Positions 27,759-35,828 of a DNA stretch of 64,000 bases are shown piece by piece. The DNA is taken from contig QULQ01000005.1 of NCBI GenBank assembly GCA_003490145.1, positions 154,425-218,424 of the forward strand. The letters are read 5' to 3'. Source of the stretch: Lachnospiraceae bacterium OM04-12BH (lineage in GTDB: Bacteria; Bacillota; Clostridia; Lachnospirales; Lachnospiraceae). Each line of letters begins with the position of its first letter. Within the stretch, counting starts at the first letter, position 1. A program made the translations under genes and the position numbers. The notes under the pieces were generated by a model that saw nothing but the letters and a program-made list of their open reading frames with translations, was not told the DNA's origin and did no database searches.

Positions 27759-28637
27759 TTGATAAAGTCTTTGTTAGATAGCGCTTTTTCGGGAGAGATG
27801 ACGGAGCAAGGTGTCAGATATAGTTACCAAGAGTTGTGTGGTCGATTTGCATATAATTATTGGAATTTAGTAGTGAAATATGATTTGCGTCAGATGAGAA
27901 AAGATGGGAAATCAGAGTTCTCAAAGATCGAGTTGATATTTAAAGATGTTATTAAAGAAAATAATATATTTATTAATTTGGAATTTGAATCACTTGGTGC
28001 GGATATTAAAAATAAAATTATTAAGCAGGTAACAGTAGAGTGTAAAAGATTTGTTATTGGTGCTTTGTATGATGACTTTGATGGAATAATTTACAGTTTT
28101 AATCTGAAAGAAGACGGAATAGTTCTTAATCCCAGTGTGTATAATTTTATGTTGAAGTATAAATCAGAATTAGAAAAACTGAATTATTACTCATGGGCAC
28201 GATTTTTGGAGCAAATAAATAATGATAATGTGTTGGTGCGTGTAATAGATAAATTAGAATTGGCAACTCCTAAGAGAGAAGATTTGTCAGTTTACAGAGA
28301 AATATTAAGAAAAGAAGTTGAAGAAGATACTTGTTTTTATTGTGGGAAAAAGCTTGGGAAGAATATACATGTGGATCATTTTATTCCGTGGTCATTTGTG
28401 AAAGATGATAAGTTATGGAATTTTGTATTGTCATGTGCAAGATGCAATGAGAGAAAGAGTAACAAGTTGCCTAAGCAGGATTTTCTTATAAAAATAGAAC
28501 AGAGAAATAATGGGATACAAGTAATAGACAATATCATTGTTCAAAAGGACTTTGAGAGGTATTCTCAGGATCTTTTAAACAGAATGTGGAAATACGCCAA
28601 AATGAGCGGGCTAAAAGAAGTTGAAATGCGAACATAA
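27759..28637 (+). CDS. HNH endonuclease with unknown N-terminal domain
   Basis: 292 codons from a TTG at 27759. Residues about 185-240 hold the HNH motif and zinc site: CFYCGKKLGKNIHVDHFIPW, then NFVLSCARCNERKSNKLP. The first 180 residues are helical and unrecognised. The only good ribosome binding site (AAAGGAGGTGAG, 27717-27728) serves an ATG at 27733, which is one frame away and stops after 9 codons. The ATG frame crosses AAATTTG (27750-27756), a possible -1 slippery site. The true product may therefore start MTTEIINL and shift frame, or one base has been lost. Confidence 0.75.
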   Translation: MIKSLLDSAFSGEMTEQGVRYSYQELCGRFAYNYWNLVVKYDLRQMRKDGKSEFSKIELIFKDVIKENNIFINLEFESLGADIKNKIIKQVTVECKRFVIGALYDDFDGIIYSFNLKEDGIVLNPSVYNFMLKYKSELEKLNYYSWARFLEQINNDNVLVRVIDKLELATPKREDLSVYREILRKEVEEDTCFYCGKKLGKNIHVDHFIPWSFVKDDKLWNFVLSCARCNERKSNKLPKQDFLIKIEQRNNGIQVIDNIIVQKDFERYSQDLLNRMWKYAKMSGLKEVEMRT

Positions 28638-28670
28638 ATATATTTGAAGAAAGCGGATTTGAGGAAAATG

Positions 28671-28844
28671 CAGATATTTGTAGACGCAGATGCATGTCTG
28701 GTAGTGGGCATTGTAGAAGCGATTGCGGAAAAATATAATACTCCAGCCACATTGCTGTGTGACACGAACCATGTATTATATTCAGAAAAACCGATCGGTA
28801 CAACAATGCCTGAAGGACAGAACCGATTATGCAGAAAATGGTGA
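28671..28844 (+). pseudogene. YaiI/YqxD (DUF188) N-terminal fragment
   Basis: MQIFVDADACLVVGIVEAIA and TPATLLCDTNHVLYS match the start of the DUF188 PIN-like nuclease family. Homology ends at about 28,785, where the DNA passes into the relaxase fragment in another frame. Confidence 0.65.
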
Positions 28845-30086
28845 GAAAACAGAAAATGGAGAATACATCAGTTCCTATGAATGTGATTCGGAGACCGTTG
28901 ACCAAGAATTTGCATTTTCAAAAAGCAGATACAGACAGTTAACCGGAAGAAGCAGGGATGATGATATCATTGCCTATCAGATCCGGCAGGCCTTCAAACC
29001 CGGGAAAGTCACTCCGGAGGAAGCAAACAGAATTGGTTATGAAACAGCAATGCGATGGACGAAAGGGAATCATGCTTTTATAGTTGCAACACATGTAGAT
29101 AAGGCTCATATTCATAATCATATTATCTACAATTCAACCACACTTGATTGTTTTCATAAATTTAGAAGTTTTCTGTTTTGCGGTATTGCACTTCAAAGGG
29201 GAAGCGACCTGGTTTGTCTGGAGCATGGCTGCTCTGTAATTAAACCAAGGAAACCAGGTGAGCGGGAGAAGAGAACCGTTTATTCAAATCGAAAAAGTAT
29301 CCGAGACAAAATTCGTGAAGATATTGATTTGGCAATGTGCAGGAACCCAAAGAATATGGAGGAACTGCTTAAGTATCTCGAGGAGATGGGATACGAAATC
29401 AAAAGGGCAAAGCATATAGGAATTAAGGGAGAAATGCAAAAATCATTTCTTCGTTTTGATTCGCTGGGTGCCGGATACCGTGAAGAGGATTTTGAAAAAG
29501 TATTCAAAGGGGAGGAATGCTTTAATCCGCCACCAAGAGAAAAACAGTCTCATCGATATGACAAGCCTGAGAAGAAATTTGATAAGCTGCTTGATATTCA
29601 GGATATCATTGTCAGGGGGAAAGGTCCCGGCTATGAAAGATGGGCGAAGGTTCATAACATTAAACAGATTTTGCAGAATTGTCTCAGACAATAAAGGATG
29701 CAGAGAAGCGAATGGCAGAAATAGCTGTTTTGAAAACTCACATCATTAATGATTCTAAGACGAAGGATGTATATGTAGCTTATAGAAAAGCCGGATACAG
29801 CAAACAGTTCTTTGAGGCTCATCGTGAAGAAATCTTACTTCGTAAAGCAGCGAAAGAAGCATTTGGTCAGTTGGAATGTGGAGTTCCAAAACTCAAGAAT
29901 CTCAATCAGGAGTATTCGGAACTTCTCAAAAAGAAGAAGGATGCCTATGCTGAATACCGAAAGATTAATGAGGAGAATAAAGAACTTCAGATGGCAAAAC
30001 ACAATCTGGAACGTTTCTTAAATCAGCAGGAAGAAGAACGAAAAGAAAAAGAAAAGCAACAAAGTAAAAGCGGACAGTCGCGATAA
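28797..30086 (+). pseudogene. Conjugative relaxase (MobA/VirD2-like) with 5' truncation and internal deletion
   Basis: The N-terminal part picks up at QCLKDRTDYAENGEKTENGE and includes the relaxase HxxxH metal site, THVDKAHIHNHIIYNST. It covers about 300 residues, to about 29,690. There the frame breaks and the C-terminal part (SQTIKDAEKRMAEIAVLKTH, then DVYVAYRKAGYSKQFFEAHR and a Lys/Glu-rich tail) continues in another frame to 30,084. The catalytic N-terminal Tyr segment and a central block are lost. It is a relic of an integrative conjugative or mobilisable element. Confidence 0.85.
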
Positions 30087-30093
30087 TTCTCTT

Positions 30094-30139
30094 GGGGTAT
30101 TTCATCGGAATTAATTCCGGTGGAGTACCCCGCTTTTTT
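30094..30139 (+). terminator. Long-stem terminator after relaxase
   Basis: GGGGTA/TACCCC outer stem (30094-30099 with 30126-30131), inner CATCGGAA/TTCCGGTG around TTAA, then TTTTTT. Confidence 0.8.
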
Positions 30140-30216
30140 GTTCTAGCGTTGCACAGCAATGCGTAGCTCCGATGAGAATCATCGATTCAGGGGTCACACC
30201 CTAACAAGCGATTGAA

Positions 30217-30236
30217 GCAATCTTATATAAGATTGC
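30217..30236. repeat. Perfect 20-base palindrome near the relaxase end
   Basis: Each 10-base arm begins GCAATCTTAT; the whole is an exact inverted repeat with no loop. Imperfect complementarity extends outward (CAAGC at 30205-30209 with GCTTG at about 30240). Could be an oriT or regulatory hairpin of the dead conjugative element. The surrounding 30,140-30,280 holds no gene. Confidence 0.5.
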
Positions 30237-30278
30237 ACTGCTTGCGCGAACTTGTTTTGAAGTGAGTGGAATTTGTAG

Positions 30279-30407
30279 AATAAAGATAAGTACAAGACCG
30301 GTACACGTGAGGAATATCTGCTCGGCGTGGAGAAGTATATGGAGGATCTTGAGGGATCTGGAGGAGAAGCGACGGAAACGACAGAAAACGACAGAAAATA
30401 TCTGTGA
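30279..30407 (+). pseudogene. C-terminal fragment of an unknown mobile-element protein
   Basis: An open stretch reading DKYKTGTREEYLLGVEKYME and ending in a Glu/Thr-rich tail. No start codon with a ribosome binding site. Unrecognised. Confidence 0.35.
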
Positions 30408-30477
30408 GATATTATCTAGATATTAGCTAAGATTAGTATGGCGATGTGGAGAAAAACTATAGATATGCAAAGATATC

Positions 30478-30506
30478 TTTAATTTTGCGTATTTGTATGA
30501 TATAAT
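30478..30506 (+). promoter_or_regulatory. Promoter of the DruA-like/FtsK operon
   Basis: Exact TATAAT (30501-30506) with a weak -35 (TTTAAT, 17 bases upstream). Two similar boxes, AATTTTGCGT (30481-30490) and AATTGCGT (30504-30511), flank and overlap the -10. They could be operator half-sites for the Xre protein encoded first in the operon. Confidence 0.45.
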
Positions 30507-30547
30507 TGCGTGGAATTATGTTCAACAATCTTTAAAGGAAATCAACT

Positions 30548-30805
30548 ATGAGACTAATAAGCTACAATAGACTTTTTAAACTAATGATAGATAAAGGGAT
30601 TAAGAAGACAGAGTTGGCAAAGATGGCAGATATTAGTCAAACAACTTTAGCTAAGCTATCAAAGAATCAATATGTATCAATGGATGTATTGGTAAGAATA
30701 TGTGATAGCTTGGACTGTACATTTGATGAGATTATTGAACTTGTAAAAGTTGCTGAAGACGAAACTACTGATATGAATGGAGGAGCAGTACGTGAAGAAC
30801 AGTAA
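30548..30805 (+). CDS. Xre-family HTH regulator, first gene of putative defence operon
   Basis: 85 aa. Most of the protein is one Cro/C1-type HTH: LFKLMIDKGIKKTELAKMAD, then SQTTLAKLSKNQYVSMDVLV, then CDSLDCTFDEII. AAAGGA precedes the ATG. It overlaps the next gene. Small Xre proteins of this type commonly control restriction and defence operons to avoid toxicity; here it would be the autoregulator, an inference from position. Confidence 0.9.
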   Translation: MRLISYNRLFKLMIDKGIKKTELAKMADISQTTLAKLSKNQYVSMDVLVRICDSLDCTFDEIIELVKVAEDETTDMNGGAVREEQ

Positions 30806-32795
30806 GATAGCAGATAGTACTGTTGCAATAGAAGAATATGTGCCGGATTTGTCTGAGAAGTATCAGACAAGATTTACGGCATTGGTTGAAAAGCTTGAAA
30901 GTACATTGCCGCATAATAGAAATTTTTTGTTAGAAGAGGAATTGAAAAGGATAGGAATTGAGAGTATTTCCGAATGTGCCGATATTGATTTGTTTAAATA
31001 TATGGCAAGTATTAGCTTGCTCAAAGATTTATCGTTACAAGGCTGGCAGTTTAGGGCCGAGTCTGGGAAACTATATTTATTTATGAACGAAGATAATTTG
31101 GATGATAAGGCACATATACGTTATCGTTTAAGTGCGGAAAGAAATGCTCAGTTTAAGACTGAGAGTGTAAAAAGATTTATTATCAGGATGGAAACCCAAC
31201 GACTGTTCAAGGGTGAACAAGTATCGATTAAGAACCTGATAGGAAATAAGGATGTATTAATTCAAAATATACGCAAAGGAAGTAAGGTTTGCGACCCATA
31301 CATTCAGTTAGTAACGCAAGATAAGGATGAGTTGACTGGGATTGAGTTATCTGATATCTGGAGATACTTCAGATACACTTGGGCCATCCCGTACAAGACA
31401 ATGCCTGGAAGGAATCTTTTTTATTTAGTTAGAGACCGTGCTCAGAAATATCATCCGATTATGGGGATATTTGCATTGGGTAACTCGGTATTAAATCTTT
31501 CTGTGAGAGATGAAGATATAGGATGGACTGTTGAAGCAATAAAAAAGAATATGCAGCAAAAAGTGGATGTTTCTTTTTGCGAGCAAGAGGTGGCAGGAAC
31601 TGATGGTGGAAAGATAAAGGCAAAGATAGTAAAGACACTGGAAACAGATGAGGAATATGCTATTCGCATCCAAAATTATTCAAATAAAATAATGCCGCTA
31701 TTAATTCAAAACATTGATGCCGCTATAGGTGATATATATACAAGGGATTTGGGATATCACAGAAATACTAAGTATCCGAAAGCTGAGTACATAGAGGAGC
31801 TAATAAATCAGGCGATTGAGTTGGAAGCATTGTCAATTAATAATAAGAATAATGAAAAAAATCCAAATTGGATTGAGGAAACACAAAAGCCTTTATTTAA
31901 AAAGAAGAGGGCTACTGAATTAGCAAAGCTGCTAAAAGCGAAAAAGACATTTGTAGAAGCTCCGTATGAGGATAATACAAAGAAGCTTCAATTTCTGTTA
32001 TCAAAGGATGAGGGACGACAGGCAATAACTACTGCGTTGATAGCAAACAGAAAATGTAAGATTGGTTCTAATATGATGGATATAATTGTTTGTGGTTCAA
32101 TACCACCTTATAACGAATTGTTAGGAGGAAAGTTGGTTAGTATCTTAGCGTGTAGTCCGACTGTTATTAGGGATTATACGCATAGGTATGCACAGCAGGT
32201 AAGTGAGATAGCTTCTCGAATGAGGGGACAGCGCGTGGTAAGAGATAGCCGGTTGGTATATTTAGGAACTACAAGCCTTTATGCAATAGGGAGTAGCCAA
32301 TATAACCGGATAAAGGTTCCGCTACAAAATGGTTCGAAGCTTGAATATAAAAAAATGGGAATAACGGAAGGCTTTGGAACAGTGTATTTTTCAAATGAGA
32401 CCTCTTCAATGTTTTCACGAATATTAGAAATTATTGATGGGGGAAAGAAAATAAACCATGTGTTTGGCGAAGGTACGAGTCCAAGATTTCGAATGATTAG
32501 TAGAGGGCTGAAAGCTATTGGAATTAGAGCGGATGCTTTTTTGAAGCACTATTCACCAAGAATTGTATATTCAATAAATCTTGCAAGTAATACTAATGAA
32601 TTTCTATTAGGAATAGACCAAGATGTAGAGTATGGCTTTGATATTGAGGATAATCAAGATGTCCAAGCGCATACTCAGTACTTAATTGATTATTGGTATA
32701 ACAGATGGCTCGAAATGAGACTAAAATCTGTTGATATAGAGAAGAGACTTGATGCATTCGATATTATGGAAGTTTTGTTAAGCACTAAATGCTAG
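30792..32795 (+). CDS. DUF4338 (DruA-like) protein
   Basis: 667 aa from a GTG at 30792 with GGAGG inside the end of the Xre gene; an in-frame ATG at 30777 lacks a site. The C-terminal half carries the DUF4338 signature found in Druantia DruA. It starts PPYNELLGGKLVSILACSPT at about residue 437 and is followed by RYAQQVSEIASRMRGQRVVR. Then come LVYLGTTSLYAIGSSQYNRI, TEGFGTVYFSNETSSMF and FGEGTSPRFRMISRGLKAIG. The N-terminal 400 residues are helical and longer than the DruA I recall. DUF4338 function is not established. The gene lies in a six-gene operon without the DruE helicase. Confidence 0.8.
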   Translation: MKNSKIADSTVAIEEYVPDLSEKYQTRFTALVEKLESTLPHNRNFLLEEELKRIGIESISECADIDLFKYMASISLLKDLSLQGWQFRAESGKLYLFMNEDNLDDKAHIRYRLSAERNAQFKTESVKRFIIRMETQRLFKGEQVSIKNLIGNKDVLIQNIRKGSKVCDPYIQLVTQDKDELTGIELSDIWRYFRYTWAIPYKTMPGRNLFYLVRDRAQKYHPIMGIFALGNSVLNLSVRDEDIGWTVEAIKKNMQQKVDVSFCEQEVAGTDGGKIKAKIVKTLETDEEYAIRIQNYSNKIMPLLIQNIDAAIGDIYTRDLGYHRNTKYPKAEYIEELINQAIELEALSINNKNNEKNPNWIEETQKPLFKKKRATELAKLLKAKKTFVEAPYEDNTKKLQFLLSKDEGRQAITTALIANRKCKIGSNMMDIIVCGSIPPYNELLGGKLVSILACSPTVIRDYTHRYAQQVSEIASRMRGQRVVRDSRLVYLGTTSLYAIGSSQYNRIKVPLQNGSKLEYKKMGITEGFGTVYFSNETSSMFSRILEIIDGGKKINHVFGEGTSPRFRMISRGLKAIGIRADAFLKHYSPRIVYSINLASNTNEFLLGIDQDVEYGFDIEDNQDVQAHTQYLIDYWYNRWLEMRLKSVDIEKRLDAFDIMEVLLSTKC

Positions 32796-32805
32796 GAGGG
32801 TAGCT

Positions 32806-34350
32806 ATGGGCAATTTGGATTTTGTAAAAAAACTATATAATGGTAAGAATTGTTATTCTGATCATATGAGTGATGAGGAACTTGAACTTGTCCATATACA
32901 TTCAAGGTTAGAGGATTTGATACTAGAGCTGTTGGAGTCGAGGAAAATCGTATTTTTAACCGGAAACCCGGGAGATGGAAAGACATTCTTAATAAAGAGG
33001 CAGCTTGAAAAAATCAAAGCATTAAATGCATATATTGAAACAGATTTGAATAGAGTTGCAAATTATGAAGAGGTTGCGAATAAGCTTGTTGAGTGTTATG
33101 AGCAAGAGACACCAGCAATTGTTGCAGTTAATGAGTATCAGTTTTACCAATTGTGTAAGATTTTGAAGAGAATTAATAATAATATATACACTGAAACGAT
33201 GAATGTTAAGAAGGATTGTATTATTTATGATATTCCTAATGTTTCAATTAAGAGAACTGTTATTGTTGATCTAAATGAAAGAAGCTTGCTAGATAAGGAT
33301 AGAGCATTAACGGAAGAGATTATTGACCGAATTTGCAGTCTCTTGAAGGCAGAAGACATTCAGAATACGCAGCTTAAAAAAAATCTGACTGCAATTGAGA
33401 AAAAGGAAATCAGAACCCAGTTGATTAAGATAATAGAACTGGCAACTACAAGCAGTGAGCATTACGCAGTCAGGGATATCTTAGGGGCAGTTTCATTTAT
33501 ATTGACAGCGTGTACCATGGACGAATATGAAGGCATGCCATATTATGATGCTGTTTTTGAAAGCACAAATCCTTTATTGGAAACGGTAAAACAGTTTGAC
33601 CCAATATATTTGTCTCATTCAGTTATGGATGAAGCATTGTGGAATGGTGAAATAAAGGAGAAATGGCTTCTTGATTCTCCAACAGAATGGCCGAGTGCTG
33701 AAAGGTACGAAGAGAATGTCGAAGGCGCTGTTGAATGCTTTAAATCCATTAAGAGAAAGTATTATTTTGAGAATGAAGACGGTGCTAATCTATTTATGCT
33801 ACAGCCGGATGAAATCAAAAGATGTACGGAAATATTCACTTCATTTGAAACACAGAAAAAACAAATCAAAGAACGTATTATTAGAGGCTTGAATAAGCTT
33901 TTTTTACCGTCCAGTGATGATAAGAAGCTATTGAGAATTTGGACTACACATAGATATGATTTAAGTATCGATGCAGGAGTGGCAATCTCTAGTAGATATA
34001 TAGATGCAAGTGAACTGGAAATTAAGATGCCCAAGCCTAACGATTGGATGAAAGGGATGGAATATGTCCCAAATCATGTATTACTAAAGCCACGTGAACA
34101 AGAAAAGCCAGTACTGATATTAGATGTGGATTTTTTAAGAACACTTGATGCGGTTGAAGCAGGATATCCGATAGGTCTTTTAGCACCCCAATATGAGCAG
34201 ACTGTAACTAGGTTTTTGCGACAATTGGACGATTATAACCTGACGGAAGATAATGATGATGGAGAAATTATTATAGCAAACAGAAAGAAGAGCTACAAAA
34301 AATCTATTTACGTGATTGAAAATAAATACAATTTCGAGGAGGAAGACTAA
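32806..34350 (+). CDS. P-loop NTPase of putative defence operon
   Basis: 514 aa. Walker A at residues 53-60 (GNPGDGKT) in IVFLTGNPGDGKTFLIKR, after a helical lead. IVAVNEYQFYQLCKIL and TVIVDLNERSLLDKDRAL are candidate Walker B/sensor strands of a STAND/AAA-like ATPase. The C-terminal half is helical and contains LRIWTTHRYDLSIDAGVAI. The position before an unknown gene and an FtsK protein, and the P-loop type, recall DptF of the DptFGH restriction module, but I cannot confirm homology. AGGAGGG precedes the ATG, and the stop overlaps the next start by one base. Confidence 0.75.
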   Translation: MGNLDFVKKLYNGKNCYSDHMSDEELELVHIHSRLEDLILELLESRKIVFLTGNPGDGKTFLIKRQLEKIKALNAYIETDLNRVANYEEVANKLVECYEQETPAIVAVNEYQFYQLCKILKRINNNIYTETMNVKKDCIIYDIPNVSIKRTVIVDLNERSLLDKDRALTEEIIDRICSLLKAEDIQNTQLKKNLTAIEKKEIRTQLIKIIELATTSSEHYAVRDILGAVSFILTACTMDEYEGMPYYDAVFESTNPLLETVKQFDPIYLSHSVMDEALWNGEIKEKWLLDSPTEWPSAERYEENVEGAVECFKSIKRKYYFENEDGANLFMLQPDEIKRCTEIFTSFETQKKQIKERIIRGLNKLFLPSSDDKKLLRIWTTHRYDLSIDAGVAISSRYIDASELEIKMPKPNDWMKGMEYVPNHVLLKPREQEKPVLILDVDFLRTLDAVEAGYPIGLLAPQYEQTVTRFLRQLDDYNLTEDNDDGEIIIANRKKSYKKSIYVIENKYNFEEED

Positions 34351-35828
34351 TGGCAAAGAACGATAAGATAAAAAGCCTAGGCGATGAAGTATGCAGGGAC
34401 TTTTTAGGATTTACCCCGACCTCCAATTCAACAAAGCCTCCTCATATTGCAAATGGCTTATTTAGAGAATGCACAGGAGAAATTTGTGATTTTAGAGACG
34501 TACATGAATGGATAGTAAGTGAAAGACGAAAGGATGCAATTAGTTCAGAGGATATTGTAAAGAAATATGACGATATTCTTTTAAAGGGAACGAATGAGAA
34601 TCCTTCGAACATTAAGCATGTTAGGTTTTTGTTTGAAGAGATTTTTAATCCGGATCATACGGTATATCCCAATTATGATCTTTCAGTTGTTAATATCAGT
34701 TCTCATTGGTTGGTTAAGAAGAGTGTTCCGGCTGAAGCAAGAATAGGAAGATATATCTTTGAAATTTTGTCAAAAAAGATTGATGGAAAAATGTCGCCAA
34801 TACTTGAGTTATTAAAAAAATCATTGGAGGTTGATGATGATGACCTTACAAGGATTTTAAAGCCGATTATAGTATTTCCTTCTGATAAAGAGAAAAGAAC
34901 AGTTAATGGCGTGAATTATCCGGAAGACAGTGAAGTGAAATGGGATAGCTGTAAAGAAACTATCAGGAAAGGTTTTGATAACCTTGCAAATACAATGATA
35001 AAGGTTGGAGACGATAAAAACTCCCTGCTTGTACTAGAGAGAATAACAAATTTCACATGCTTTTCAGCTTTTTTGTATTTAGTTAATGCACATTCAGCTG
35101 TTTATGGAGGAAAAAGGGTACCAATACTTATTGATGCTGGTGAAAATTTGGAATCAATCAAGAAGGCAAGTGAGCAGTGCTTTGCCTATGCAAAAACGGC
35201 AGTGGAGGACTATTTTATTGAATCATTAAATTGTATTTTGCATACGGAGATTGCACATAACAGTAAAGATGCATGTCTGGAATGGATTAAAAGAATGAAT
35301 TTTAAATCACAAACCCGGGAAGAAGAAATAACCAGTGCAATAAATAGTTATTTTGAGAGCTTTTGTGAGGATGAGGATGAGCCTATACATGCACTTGCCC
35401 ATGCAATACAGATTATTTTATATACATTTGATTATAAAAATAATTCACCTTCTGAGTTTTGCAGAGTGCTTGGAACACGATGTGGATTGGCCGGACCAAG
35501 AGGTAATGCGGCAAAGAAACGGTATTTGGTCAATAGCTTTACCCTCGAAACTATTACATATAGCCTGTTGTCAGATGATGATATTGATGATGGGTTGGAG
35601 TTGCGTGAATTGAGCAAAAAAGCTTTAGATGCATATTGCATATTATTAGGTGCGGATGTTGATAATGAGTACCGAGTATTAGAAGAGGTTAATATAGCAC
35701 GATCGACTCCGGGAGATTTACGGGGAGATTTGGCATTAAATGCACAGAAATTAGCTGACCTCTATATAGCATTGGGCTTGGCGCATAGGTATGCAGATGG
35801 TGTAACACTTATAGGAAGGAGACAGTAA
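34350..35828 (+). CDS. Unknown protein of putative defence operon
   Basis: 492 aa, no family recognised. Mostly alpha-helical by eye. Landmarks are an N-terminal LGDEVCRDFLGFTPTSNSTK, a middle TNFTCFSAFLYLVNAHSAVYG, and a conserved-looking RCGLAGPRGNAAKKRYLVNS with many small residues. The C-terminus is ALNAQKLADLYIALGLAHRY. No transmembrane segment and no nucleotide motif seen. The ATG overlaps the previous stop, and the following gene starts immediately after its TAA, so it is expressed with them. Its slot corresponds to that of DptG in Dpt modules. Confidence 0.7.
   Translation: MAKNDKIKSLGDEVCRDFLGFTPTSNSTKPPHIANGLFRECTGEICDFRDVHEWIVSERRKDAISSEDIVKKYDDILLKGTNENPSNIKHVRFLFEEIFNPDHTVYPNYDLSVVNISSHWLVKKSVPAEARIGRYIFEILSKKIDGKMSPILELLKKSLEVDDDDLTRILKPIIVFPSDKEKRTVNGVNYPEDSEVKWDSCKETIRKGFDNLANTMIKVGDDKNSLLVLERITNFTCFSAFLYLVNAHSAVYGGKRVPILIDAGENLESIKKASEQCFAYAKTAVEDYFIESLNCILHTEIAHNSKDACLEWIKRMNFKSQTREEEITSAINSYFESFCEDEDEPIHALAHAIQIILYTFDYKNNSPSEFCRVLGTRCGLAGPRGNAAKKRYLVNSFTLETITYSLLSDDDIDDGLELRELSKKALDAYCILLGADVDNEYRVLEEVNIARSTPGDLRGDLALNAQKLADLYIALGLAHRYADGVTLIGRRQ

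Noticed and set aside
30792..32795. Start of the DUF4338 protein at the ATG at 30,777
   Set aside because: No ribosome binding site precedes it, whereas the GTG at 30,792 has GGAGG at the right distance. The ATG remains possible.
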